This document shows, in pieces, positions 35,362-43,581 of a DNA stretch of 64,000 bases (positions are counted from its first letter, which is position 1; each line of letters opens with the position of its first letter). The notes under the pieces were generated by a model. It had not been told where the DNA came from and ran no database searches. It worked only from the letters and a program-made list of their open reading frames with translations. Source of the DNA: an uncultured Collinsella sp. (GTDB taxonomy: Bacteria > Actinomycetota > Coriobacteriia > Coriobacteriales > Coriobacteriaceae); contig UQNB01000001.1 in the NCBI GenBank assembly GCA_900542235.1, positions 8,208 to 72,207 of the forward strand. The letters are read 5' to 3'. A program made the position numbers and the translations under genes.

Positions 35362-37803
35362 GTGGCAGAGCGTCCGACTTATAAGCTCAAGTTTCTCGAT
35401 CCCAAGAAGCGCTTTCCGGTGATGCCCGAGCAGCCTGCAGGGCGCTCGTATGGCGTTGTTTGGAAACTCTTTGGCGACGATCCGCACGAATCATGCTACG
35501 CCGTTGAATTCGTCGGCAAGAGCCATGTGTCACTTTTAGGCTACGTGAGCGTTTCGGGCGAAGTGTACAAGGTGGACCGCCCCGTTAGCGAGGCGCCGTT
35601 GCCCGATGATCCCGATATGCAACTGGTTCTTGATGAGTCCGACTCCAGCATTGGCGAGATTGCGGTAAGGGGCGCCGATGGGACGATGCGTCCCCGGGCG
35701 CGGGTCATCGGCTCTCCAAAAGGCCCTATGCGCGAGCAGTCCGACCGCGAGACATGGAATTCGGCCCGCAGCCTCCCTTACGGTGAGTTCATGGCATCTA
35801 TGTTCTTGCGCTACGTGATATTTGCCGACTCCGAAAATGCTATTGCGACCACGGCAGACACCCATAGGCTCGACGAGAGCATGCACAATGTCGTCGACAA
35901 GATCAAACTCGTCAAGCTGCCCGAGCCAGTCGAAGTGCTGCTGGGCTTTGATTCGACGCCGCTTCCCGATGCCATCGAGACGTTGCTCTACCGCATTGAC
36001 CATACGGATAATCCGAGCGGCATCGAGCGCTATGCCGCGGCCTTGATGGGCGAAGTCAATCTGCCTCGTCTGCGTACCATAGCGACAAAAACCGAAATGA
36101 GCTTGGCCCGTATCGACCGTTCAAAGCTCTTTTACCTCAATTTCGATCGCAGCCTGCTGGATCAGGACGAGATCGACACCTTGCTTGCCATTGAGTGCCG
36201 CCTGAACCGCCTCTCGGGCATTCTTGAGCGTATCGGAGCCGGATTGGCCCCTGTCGCCTCATCGCCAAGCTTTGAGGGTTGCTCGCTCTTTGATCTGTGG
36301 CACATCTCTAAGACGACCAACGATGTTCCTCGCTTGCTCGAAACGCTGTCGAGAGACAACCCGTGGGCCAAGCCGGGAACCGTTTCGTGCCAGCCGGGTG
36401 GCGAGTGGGACGTGCGCACCCGCTTTGCACGAATTGTCGAGGCGCTCAACGTGGTCACGCGACTCGACTATACCTATCGTGTCAACGTTGCCGAGGGGAT
36501 TATGCGCGTCCAGTTTGGGCACTCTGTCGTTGGTGCCATGCCGCAGCGTGAATATGACGCTCAGGATGACGCCTGGCGCGAACTGGACGAGGACGTGCGT
36601 GCGGCGTGGGCCGCGGAGCACGACGCGCGCGTGGCGCTTACGCTTGCAGCGGCTTGCTTTGCCGCGGGTGCCTGCATCACGCGCTGCTATGTGCAGATTG
36701 AGGCTCCCGACAACGAGCGGGATGTGAACATCGTCGCAACGTATTCCTTTGCCCGTGCCGAGTATTTTGCCGATTGTGTTCCCGTCGCCAAGGATCTTGA
36801 GAGCATGGGTATGGACGATATGCCGTGCAAGCGCATGCTTGAGGCATATGAGGCGACCACGCCGGATATGATTGAGCCTGCTGAGGTCCACGCTCGCCCG
36901 CGTGACGACCATCGTCCGCTGCCGCCGGCGTTGCGCGACCTGTTGCTTGCCGATACGGCTGACGAGTTGGAAGTTATGGAAGAGGATGGCGACCCGTACG
37001 TGGCGCGCGTCGTTGAATTGCGCGAGCAGTCTAAAACTGACCGTGCAGGTGCATTCGAGGGCTTTTCTCGTTTGGCCGAGGAGCTGGAGGCCAAGTGTGC
37101 CGTTGCCGAGCTCTTGGCAACGGGGCCGGTCCAAACGCAGTTCTGCGACAACCAGTTGGTACGCATGGTGCTGCCGGTGATGGAGGAGGATCGTTCCGTG
37201 CGCATTCTGCGCGCGCCCGATGCGCTGTACTTTGCCCAGCACGAGATTTGCAGCTTTTATGCCGAACAGGAAGATTTTGAGCGCGCGTTGCCCGAGGTGC
37301 GCCGCCTTTACGATTTGGCGCGCTCGTCCATGCAATCGCATTTTGCGCTGATTAACGTGCTGGCGCGCCTGGAGCGTTTTGACGAGGTTATCGAGGTGGC
37401 CCGTCACGGTTTGCGCATCGCGAGCGATCGTCCCTCGATCGGCTACCTGTTTTACCGTTTGGCATTTGCATACTGGAACTGCGATCAGCTCGAGCTGGCG
37501 CTGGCGTGCTACCGCCTCGTGCCGCGCGGCGAGGAGTCGGGCAGCAGCGCGCTGGAGGAAATGCAGGGCCTCATGAACGAGATGGGCATCAATGAGCCTC
37601 CGACGTTCGATGATGCGGTTGAGACCATCCGCAAGGCGGGGCTCGAGTTGCCGCCGGTGCCCGCCGTGACCAACCAGCTGGCGGATGCTGCCGTACAACT
37701 CGTTGATAACGGTTTCTTCTTCCTGGCGCGCGGTTGCATCTTCCAAATGTGGCGTACCATGGGTAACGACGAGCTCGGCTCCCTCAACCGCTCGCTGGGG
37801 TAG
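35362..37803 (+). CDS. hypothetical protein, 813 residues, helical repeat C-terminus
   Basis: Large soluble protein that I do not recognise. The N-terminal about 150 residues are beta-rich, the centre is mixed, and about 620-735 looks like TPR-type helices (FYAEQEDFERALPEVRRLYD, YWNCDQLELALACYRLVPRG). There is no signal peptide or membrane segment. The GTG start has AGGGTGAT upstream. It is bracketed by two tRNA genes that both carry the structured tail element. A role cannot be assigned from the sequence. Confidence 0.85.
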   Translation: MAERPTYKLKFLDPKKRFPVMPEQPAGRSYGVVWKLFGDDPHESCYAVEFVGKSHVSLLGYVSVSGEVYKVDRPVSEAPLPDDPDMQLVLDESDSSIGEIAVRGADGTMRPRARVIGSPKGPMREQSDRETWNSARSLPYGEFMASMFLRYVIFADSENAIATTADTHRLDESMHNVVDKIKLVKLPEPVEVLLGFDSTPLPDAIETLLYRIDHTDNPSGIERYAAALMGEVNLPRLRTIATKTEMSLARIDRSKLFYLNFDRSLLDQDEIDTLLAIECRLNRLSGILERIGAGLAPVASSPSFEGCSLFDLWHISKTTNDVPRLLETLSRDNPWAKPGTVSCQPGGEWDVRTRFARIVEALNVVTRLDYTYRVNVAEGIMRVQFGHSVVGAMPQREYDAQDDAWRELDEDVRAAWAAEHDARVALTLAAACFAAGACITRCYVQIEAPDNERDVNIVATYSFARAEYFADCVPVAKDLESMGMDDMPCKRMLEAYEATTPDMIEPAEVHARPRDDHRPLPPALRDLLLADTADELEVMEEDGDPYVARVVELREQSKTDRAGAFEGFSRLAEELEAKCAVAELLATGPVQTQFCDNQLVRMVLPVMEEDRSVRILRAPDALYFAQHEICSFYAEQEDFERALPEVRRLYDLARSSMQSHFALINVLARLERFDEVIEVARHGLRIASDRPSIGYLFYRLAFAYWNCDQLELALACYRLVPRGEESGSSALEEMQGLMNEMGINEPPTFDDAVETIRKAGLELPPVPAVTNQLADAAVQLVDNGFFFLARGCIFQMWRTMGNDELGSLNRSLG

Positions 37804-37852
37804 GCGAAGCTTCCAAGGAGGAAAGGATGCTAGGCAATTAGAAAATTTCCTC

Positions 37853-37881
37853 TTGCCCATCCTTGGCTGTTTGGTTACTAT
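37853..37881 (+). promoter_or_regulatory. promoter of tRNA-Ser
   Basis: TTGCCC (37853-37858), a 17-bp spacer and TACTAT (37876-37881). Confidence 0.6.
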
Positions 37882-37895
37882 AGAACGGCTGTTAC

Positions 37896-37986
37896 GGAGA
37901 GCTGACCGAGAGGCCGAAGGTGCTCGCCTGCTAAGCGAGTATGCCCCAAAAGGGCATCTGGGGTTCGAATCCCCAGCTCTCCGCCA
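37896..37986 (+). tRNA. tRNA-Ser (GCT)
   Basis: Type II tRNA: the acceptor GGAGAGC pairs with GCTCTCC, there is a long variable arm, the anticodon loop CTGCTAA gives GCT, the discriminator is G, and CCA is encoded (37984-37986). Confidence 0.96.
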
Positions 37987-38248
37987 GTATGACTTGAAAG
38001 AAGGGTCCCATTTGGGGCCCTTTTTTGTGCGGAGAAAGGAGGCTGGGGATTCGAACCCGAGAGGGCACGGGCGTTAAGCAAACGCGAAAGCGTTTGTAGC
38101 CCGTGGGCGAAAAGCCGCCAGGCTTTGAAGCCGGAGGGCATGCGCAGCATGCCCGGACATCCCCAGCTCTCCGCCAGTACGAATTTGAAGAAGGGTCCCA
38201 TTTGGGGCCCTTTTTATTATCAAGAATGGCGGCTGGGGATTCGAACCC
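37969..38248 (+). repeat. tRNA-tail-flanked structured element, tRNA-Ser copy
   Basis: The tRNA-Ser tail, its terminator and an inverted T-arm (37969-38058) recur at 38159-38248, a 190-bp period. The body between them has CACGGGC / GCCCGTG (38066-38072 with 38099-38105) enclosing AAACGC-GAAA-GCGTTT, then AAAGCC-GCCA-GGCTTT (38111-38126), then GGGCATGC-GCA-GCATGCCC (38136-38154). The inverted T-arm (GGCTGGGGAT, 38041-38050) can also pair with the second tail (ATCCCCAGC), closing the whole body as one large hairpin. No ORF is present. Confidence 0.78.
38001..38026 (+). terminator. terminator of tRNA-Ser (first copy)
   Basis: A 9-bp stem (38001-38009 with 38014-38022, one G-U pair) and T-run. 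It is repeated at 38191-38216. Confidence 0.88.
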
Positions 38249-38284
38249 TCAAAAAAGGAGGCATCCTTTCGGACGCCTCCTTTC
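38249..38284 (-). terminator. terminator of the D,D-carboxypeptidase gene
   Basis: Reading the minus strand, AAAGGAGGC and its complement form the outer stem, with a short inner stem, followed by T6. It abuts the third inverted T-arm of the tRNA-Ser element. Confidence 0.85.
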
Positions 38285-38307
38285 AGTGGGCTTATTATTC
38301 TTGCGCC

Positions 38308-39648
38308 CTACACCTCGGGCGCCTTGGCGACGGTCTCGCTTTCTGCTGTGAGTGGGCGGTTGTCGATGCGACGGCCCAAGCGATCGAGCTTCACGAGTAG
38401 CCATTCAATGGGATTCGGCTCCGAGCCTTCCTCGTCGGCAACCAGGTCCATGACGGCGATCTTGGTGCCGTCCTGCTTAAGCGTAACGCTGCCCACCTTG
38501 TCGCCCACATGCACCGTGCCCGAAAGATCGTCGTAGCTAACCTTTTCGGTCACCTCGCCGGCAAGAGAAAACACGGTCGCTTGCGCCGTGGGATCGGCGA
38601 GCGTGGCGTCGATTGTCTTATCCGTCCAGTCGGTTTGACTAATGCGCGCCATAAGCGGGTTGCCGTTGGCGGTCTTTTCTTGCGTGTTGGCGATTGCGAC
38701 CGTCACCTTGTGGTCGTAGTACCAGTTGGCAAGGGTGGCGGTATCGGTAAAGCGCTGATCGGTGGTGGTGGAGTTCAAAATAACGGTGTAGATCTCGTCG
38801 CCGTCGCGGTTGTAGGCGCTCGTAAAGCAATAGCCCGCGTCGTCGGTGGTGCCGGTCTTGCCGCCGATGTTGCCATCTTGGCCCAGCAAATAGTTATGCG
38901 TGTCCATGGAATGCGAATGGTCGGTGCCGTCGGCGCCCGTGACTTCGATCCAGGAATCCTCGCTCGCTACGACCTCGCGGATCGTGTCGTTTTTCATGGC
39001 CTCCTGCATCATCAGCGCCACGTCGTGTGCGGTTGAGTGCATATCGCCAGCCCACTCATCAAAGTCCAGACCATGCGGGTTTTCAAAAAGCGTACCGGTG
39101 CAGCCGAGCTTCTTAGCGCGCTCGTTCATGGCCTTCACAAATGTGGCCTCGGCGTCTTTGGTCTTAGGGTCGATCTTCTTGCCCACATATTCGGCGAGCA
39201 CGATGGCGGCGTCGTTGCCCGAGGGAATCATCAGGCCGCGCAGCGCCTGCTCCACGGTAAGCTTGTCGCCTTCGAGCAAGCCGGCGGTCGAATTGCCCAC
39301 GGTGGCTGCGGCGTTGCTCACCGTGACCTTCTCGTCCATCTTGCAATTCTCGACGGTTAGGATTGCGGTCATGACCTTGGTGATCGAGGCAATCTTGACC
39401 TGCTCATCGGCGTCGCGGGCATAGTAGACGGTGCCGTCTTTGCCCATGACGAGGGCATTGGTCGCATCGATATCGGGCAGGTTTTCGGCCGTGATACCGC
39501 GCACATCGGCGGTTTTGCCGCAAACATTGTCGGTCGTGAGCACTTGGGCGCCGGCGACGGTGGGCACGCCGGCGGCAAGGGCGATAGCGCAGACAAAGCC
39601 GGCGGCAAGCTGGGCTGAGCGCTTTGCAAAAGGGGTGAGGGACTTCAC
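38308..39648 (-). CDS. D-alanyl-D-alanine carboxypeptidase (PBP5 type)
   Basis: Exported penicillin-binding protein that trims the terminal D-Ala of peptidoglycan stems. From the GTG at 39648 the protein is 446 residues. A signal peptide (about 8-35, ending AGA), SITK (88-91) with the catalytic Ser, SGN (143-145), KTG (264-266) and a PBP5-like C-terminal beta domain are present. The usual amphipathic membrane anchor at the C-terminus is weak. A TATACT -10 on the minus strand (39688-39693) lies upstream of this GTG, which excludes the longer start. It is divergent from a VanRS-like pair. Confidence 0.9.
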   Translation of the reverse strand: MKSLTPFAKRSAQLAAGFVCAIALAAGVPTVAGAQVLTTDNVCGKTADVRGITAENLPDIDATNALVMGKDGTVYYARDADEQVKIASITKVMTAILTVENCKMDEKVTVSNAAATVGNSTAGLLEGDKLTVEQALRGLMIPSGNDAAIVLAEYVGKKIDPKTKDAEATFVKAMNERAKKLGCTGTLFENPHGLDFDEWAGDMHSTAHDVALMMQEAMKNDTIREVVASEDSWIEVTGADGTDHSHSMDTHNYLLGQDGNIGGKTGTTDDAGYCFTSAYNRDGDEIYTVILNSTTTDQRFTDTATLANWYYDHKVTVAIANTQEKTANGNPLMARISQTDWTDKTIDATLADPTAQATVFSLAGEVTEKVSYDDLSGTVHVGDKVGSVTLKQDGTKIAVMDLVADEEGSEPNPIEWLLVKLDRLGRRIDNRPLTAESETVAKAPEV

Positions 39649-39845
39649 GGATTTCGCTTTCGACGGGATGGTCTCTTCTGGAACTAGAGTATATCGTTTG
39701 CCGGCGTCGGCGATCATCGCGTGCGTGCGTGGCCCACATCCGCACCCGAACGGGCACAAGGGTGCTTAAGGCCGACTTAATCGCCCGCGCTTGTTGTGTG
39801 TGGTGCGCGCTGCCTCGGGCATAATGGAGCGCGAGAGGAGCACGC

Positions 39846-40541
39846 ATGAACGAGCGCATTTTGGTAGTCGATGACGAGAAGGCCATCGCCGATCTGGTTG
39901 GTATCTACCTTACAAAAGAGGGCTTTGATGTTCAGATTGCCTATAGCGGAGCAGATGCTGCCAAGGCGATTTTGGAGCAGGAGTTCGATCTGGCGCTGCT
40001 GGACGTCATGCTGCCCGATATCGACGGCTTTGAGCTGCTGCGCACCATCCGCGCCGGCCATACCTATCCCGTTATTATGCTGACGGCGCGCGATGCCCAA
40101 CATGACAAGATCGAGGGCCTCTCGTTGGGCGCAGACGATTACGTGGTCAAGCCGTTCCGTCCGCTGGAGCTCATTGCGCGCGTTCATGCTCAGCTCCGTC
40201 GTTACACTAGCTACGGCAGCCGCGCACAGGCGGTCGAGTCGCCGACCATTCAGCTCGACGGCCTCGAGATCAACCGCGATGCTCGTTGTGTGACGGTGGA
40301 CGGTGCACCGGTGCGTCTCACGCCCATCGAGTATTCCATCTTGCTGTATCTGGTCGAGCATCGTGGCAGCGTGGTGGCCGTGGGGGACCTGTTCCGCGCG
40401 GTGTGGAACGAGGACTTTATGCCTGGCTCCAACAATACGGTGATGGTGCACATCCGCCATCTGCGCGAAAAGATCGGCGACGATGCTCAAAATCCGCGCT
40501 TCATCAAAAACGTCTGGGGCGTCGGCTACATCATCGAATAA
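39846..40541 (+). CDS. OmpR-family response regulator, VanR-like
   Basis: The protein is 231 residues. The receiver has the phospho-acceptor Asp53 (LLDVMLPD), conserved DDE at 9-11 and Lys of DDYVVKPF. The winged-helix DNA-binding domain (about 135-230) ends in GVGYIIE. Its closest pattern is VanR. It is paired with the kinase 26 bp downstream and divergent from the D,D-carboxypeptidase gene, suggesting cell-wall control; vanHAX-type genes are absent. Confidence 0.92.
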   Translation: MNERILVVDDEKAIADLVGIYLTKEGFDVQIAYSGADAAKAILEQEFDLALLDVMLPDIDGFELLRTIRAGHTYPVIMLTARDAQHDKIEGLSLGADDYVVKPFRPLELIARVHAQLRRYTSYGSRAQAVESPTIQLDGLEINRDARCVTVDGAPVRLTPIEYSILLYLVEHRGSVVAVGDLFRAVWNEDFMPGSNNTVMVHIRHLREKIGDDAQNPRFIKNVWGVGYIIE

Positions 40542-40567
40542 CGCTTTTCGCTTGTGAGGATCTTGAT

Positions 40568-41806
40568 ATGACAAAAGACGATAGGCAAGCGTTCGAGGTG
40601 CCCGATCGACTCTTTGAATACGTGAGGTCAGTCGTCGACAACCGCGCGCTTGCAACGGTGCTGCTCTTTTTGCTGAGCCTGCTGCTGATTGGCATCGATA
40701 ACATCGCTGGAATCTTGGCGGTGCTGCTTGTTGGCTTTTTGCTGATTGATCGATTTGAGATCGTGTGCCGCTGCGTGGTGATTGGCGGCGCCGCGTGGGC
40801 CATGACGTTGGCGATTGGCGCCATGGCGCTCGGCGGCATCGAAGGGCCGGTGTTGTTCGATGCCGGCTTTGTATTCAACATGCTTGGCTTTGTGCTGGCG
40901 CTTGCCGCGTGCGTGCTGTTCTTGTGCGGCCGCGCCCTGTACTACCAGGGCTACGAGCAGGGCGAGCAGCATGCCGATTGTGTGCTGGCTGCTCGTATTC
41001 AAGATCGCCTGATCGATCACCCCGACACCTGGGACAACATCGACGGCGACTTCTTGGAGGTCGAGGGCGCCCTTAACCGCGTGCGTGACCGTGAGCGCAA
41101 GGTGCAACAGGCCTTGCGTGACGAATCTCATCGCAAGGACGATCTGGTCACGTACTTGGCACATGACCTACGCACCCCGCTTGCCAGTGTGGTGGGCTAT
41201 CTTTCGCTGCTGCAAGAGGCTCCCGAGCTGCCGGTTGAGCAACGTGCGCACTTTACGGGCGTGGCTCTCGACAAAGCGCACCGGCTCGATGCGCTCATCG
41301 AAGAGTTCTTCGATATCACGCGCTTTGACTTCCACGATATCGTGCTCACGCGCGGCTATGTTGATCTGGGGTTGCTGCTGGCTCAGGTGGCTGACGAGTT
41401 CTATCCCATCCTCAACGAGCAGCATAAGGAAGCCCAAGTTGATATTCGCGAGGACCTGACGGTGCTCGTGGATGGCGACAAGATGGCTCGCGTGTTCAAC
41501 AACATCATGAAAAACGCCGTTGCCTATAGCTATGAGGGCTCGACCATCACGATCGAGGCCAGACGCCGGGACGGCGGTGGCGTGCGCGTGCGCTTTATCA
41601 ATCAGGGCGATCCCATCCCTGAGGCAAAGCTCAAGGAGATCTTTGAGAAGTTCTATCGCCTGGATGCGGCGCGTGCGACCAATCGCGGCGGCGCTGGACT
41701 GGGGCTTGCCATCGCCAAGGAGATCGTATGCGCGCACGGCGGTACCGTTGCATGTGAATCGACGCCCGAACACACGATATTCACCATCGAGCTGCCCGCC
41801 GCATAG
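40568..41806 (+). CDS. membrane sensor histidine kinase, VanS-like
   Basis: The protein is 412 residues. Three or four membrane helices (about 30-125) are followed by a short linker, the HisKA box YLAHDLRTPLASVVGYL (His about 199) and the HATPase domain (N box NNIMKNAVAY, G boxes near GGAGLGLAI). VanS normally has two helices with a sensor loop, so the more buried N-domain is different. The ATG has GTGAGGA upstream. Confidence 0.9.
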   Translation: MTKDDRQAFEVPDRLFEYVRSVVDNRALATVLLFLLSLLLIGIDNIAGILAVLLVGFLLIDRFEIVCRCVVIGGAAWAMTLAIGAMALGGIEGPVLFDAGFVFNMLGFVLALAACVLFLCGRALYYQGYEQGEQHADCVLAARIQDRLIDHPDTWDNIDGDFLEVEGALNRVRDRERKVQQALRDESHRKDDLVTYLAHDLRTPLASVVGYLSLLQEAPELPVEQRAHFTGVALDKAHRLDALIEEFFDITRFDFHDIVLTRGYVDLGLLLAQVADEFYPILNEQHKEAQVDIREDLTVLVDGDKMARVFNNIMKNAVAYSYEGSTITIEARRRDGGGVRVRFINQGDPIPEAKLKEIFEKFYRLDAARATNRGGAGLGLAIAKEIVCAHGGTVACESTPEHTIFTIELPAA

Positions 41807-41909
41807 CCAGTGTGCCCTTACAAACACTTGACAATGCGCTCACGTGCATATGAGCCGCGATTCCTACTATCGATACTGCTGAATTGATATCGATGTGGAG
41901 GTATGCGGT

Positions 41910-42785
41910 ATGACGGCTGCTGCGGCTGTGGAGCCCACGGAGCTTGAAGAACTCATGAAAGCGCAGGCCGAGGCCGCGCGCGAGCGCGAGGTTGGGGATG
42001 CGACTCGCCCCACGGCAGAGGATCTTGCCGCCTCGCCGACGCGCATCGATGTTGAGGGCCTCGACCTGTTCTATGGCGACCATCATGCGCTCAAGGACGT
42101 GAATATCAAGATCCGCGACAAGCAGATCACCTCGTTCATCGGTCCATCGGGCTGCGGCAAGTCGACGTTGCTGCGCTGCTTTAACCGCATGAACGACGGC
42201 ATCAAGGATTGCCGCATCGAGGGCAAGATTGCGCTCGATGGTCAAGATATCCTGGGCGATTACGACATTTGCCGCCTTCGCCAGCGCGTGGGCATGGTGT
42301 TCCAGCGCCCCAACCCGTTTCCCATGAGCATCTACGACAACGTCGCGTATGGTCCGCGCGGCATGGGTGTGCGCGATCGCGCTGTGCTGGATGAGCTGGT
42401 CGAGGACTCCCTTCGTCGTGCTGCGCTATGGGATGAGGTCAAGGACAAGCTCAAAGAGTCGGGCCTGGGTCTTTCGGGTGGACAGCAGCAGCGCCTGTGC
42501 ATCGCCCGCGCGCTTGCCGTGCAGCCCGACATTCTGCTGATGGACGAGCCGACCTCGGCACTCGACCCCGTGTCGACGCTGGTGGTTGAGCAGCTGGCCT
42601 GCGAGCTCAAGGAGGTCTGTACGCTCGTGGTCGTTACGCACAATATGCAGCAGGCGGCGCGTATCTCCGACTCGGTCGCGTTTTTCTTGCTGGGTGAGTT
42701 GGTGGAGCACGCGCCCACCGCGCAACTCTTCAAGAATCCGACCGATCCGCGCACGGCGGATTATTTGACGGGACGTTTTGGCTGA
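41910..42785 (+). CDS. pstB: phosphate ABC transporter ATP-binding protein
   Basis: ATPase of the Pst phosphate importer. The protein is 291 residues. An Ala/Glu-rich N-terminal extension of about 45 residues precedes the ABC domain: [29 protein letters not shown] (a PstB hallmark), [25 protein letters not shown] lies eight bases before the ATG. pstS, pstC and pstA are not adjacent; the upstream gene is the VanS-like kinase. phoB and phoR follow. Confidence 0.94.
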   Translation: MTAAAAVEPTELEELMKAQAEAAREREVGDATRPTAEDLAASPTRIDVEGLDLFYGDHHALKDVNIKIRDKQITSFIGPSGCGKSTLLRCFNRMNDGIKDCRIEGKIALDGQDILGDYDICRLRQRVGMVFQRPNPFPMSIYDNVAYGPRGMGVRDRAVLDELVEDSLRRAALWDEVKDKLKESGLGLSGGQQQRLCIARALAVQPDILLMDEPTSALDPVSTLVVEQLACELKEVCTLVVVTHNMQQAARISDSVAFFLLGELVEHAPTAQLFKNPTDPRTADYLTGRFG

Positions 42786-42849
42786 TACCATCTAGTAAAG
42801 GTACCTTTAGGGTTAAGATGCGGTCATGCCGGCCGCAAAGGGGTTCAAC

Positions 42850-43578
42850 ATGATCTATTACGTCGAGGACGATGACAACATCAGGGATTTGACGGTCTAT
42901 GCGCTGCGCAAGCAGGGGATTGAGGCCGAAGGCTTTTCGTGCGACGGTGAGTTTAAGGCTGCCGTGGCGCGACGGGTACCCGATGCCGTCCTGCTCGACA
43001 TCATGCTGCCCGATACCGATGGCTTGGCGATTATGCGTCGACTGCGTGCCGATCGCCTGACGGCGACGGTGCCCATCATGATGCTTACCGCCAAGGATAC
43101 CGAGCTCGACAAGGTGATGGCGCTCGATGGCGGTGCCGACGATTACCTGACTAAGCCGTTTTCGCTCATGGAGCTTGCGAGCCGCTGCCGCGCACTGCTG
43201 CGTCGCGGCGGCATGGTCAAGCAGGCGAGCGATGTGCTCAGCGTGGGCGACATCGTGCTCTCGCCCAGCCATCGCGAGGTGACCGTTGCCGGCGAGCCGC
43301 TTAAGCTCACCCTGCGCGAGTTCGACCTGCTCGAGTACCTCATGCGCAAGCCCGGCGTGGTTTTTACCCGCGAGTCGTTGCTGCAGAGCGTGTGGGGCTG
43401 GGACTTCGACGGCGGTTCGCGCACCGTTGACGTGCACGTGCAGACGCTTCGCCAAAAACTGGGCGAGCATGCCAGCGCCATCGAGACCGTGCGCGGCGTG
43501 GGCTACCGCTTGGCCGAGCCTTCTGCCGGTGATGGTGCCGAAGGTGACGACACCGCGGCCACCGCATCGGAGGAGTAA
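42850..43578 (+). CDS. phoB: phosphate-regulon response regulator PhoB-like
   Basis: The protein is 242 residues. The receiver has Asp50 (LLDIMLPD) and DDYLTKPF; the OmpR-type winged helix ends GVGYRL. A short acidic tail follows. The ATG has AAAGGGG six bases upstream. It is transcribed with pstB and the kinase PhoR, which fits control by phosphate. Confidence 0.9.
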   Translation: MIYYVEDDDNIRDLTVYALRKQGIEAEGFSCDGEFKAAVARRVPDAVLLDIMLPDTDGLAIMRRLRADRLTATVPIMMLTAKDTELDKVMALDGGADDYLTKPFSLMELASRCRALLRRGGMVKQASDVLSVGDIVLSPSHREVTVAGEPLKLTLREFDLLEYLMRKPGVVFTRESLLQSVWGWDFDGGSRTVDVHVQTLRQKLGEHASAIETVRGVGYRLAEPSAGDGAEGDDTAATASEE

Positions 43579-43581
43579 CCC

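Noticed and set aside
38159..38176. Second tRNA-Ser gene
   Set aside because: Only the 3' tail is duplicated; the upstream sequence is the hairpin body and not a tRNA.
34966..38284. CRISPR array suggested by repeated segments
   Set aside because: There are only two repeat copies per locus, they are long and differ in content, and no cas genes are present.
38308..41806. Glycopeptide-resistance operon
   Set aside because: The two-component pair is VanRS-like, but no ligase, dehydrogenase or D-Ala-D-Ala dipeptidase genes lie near it.
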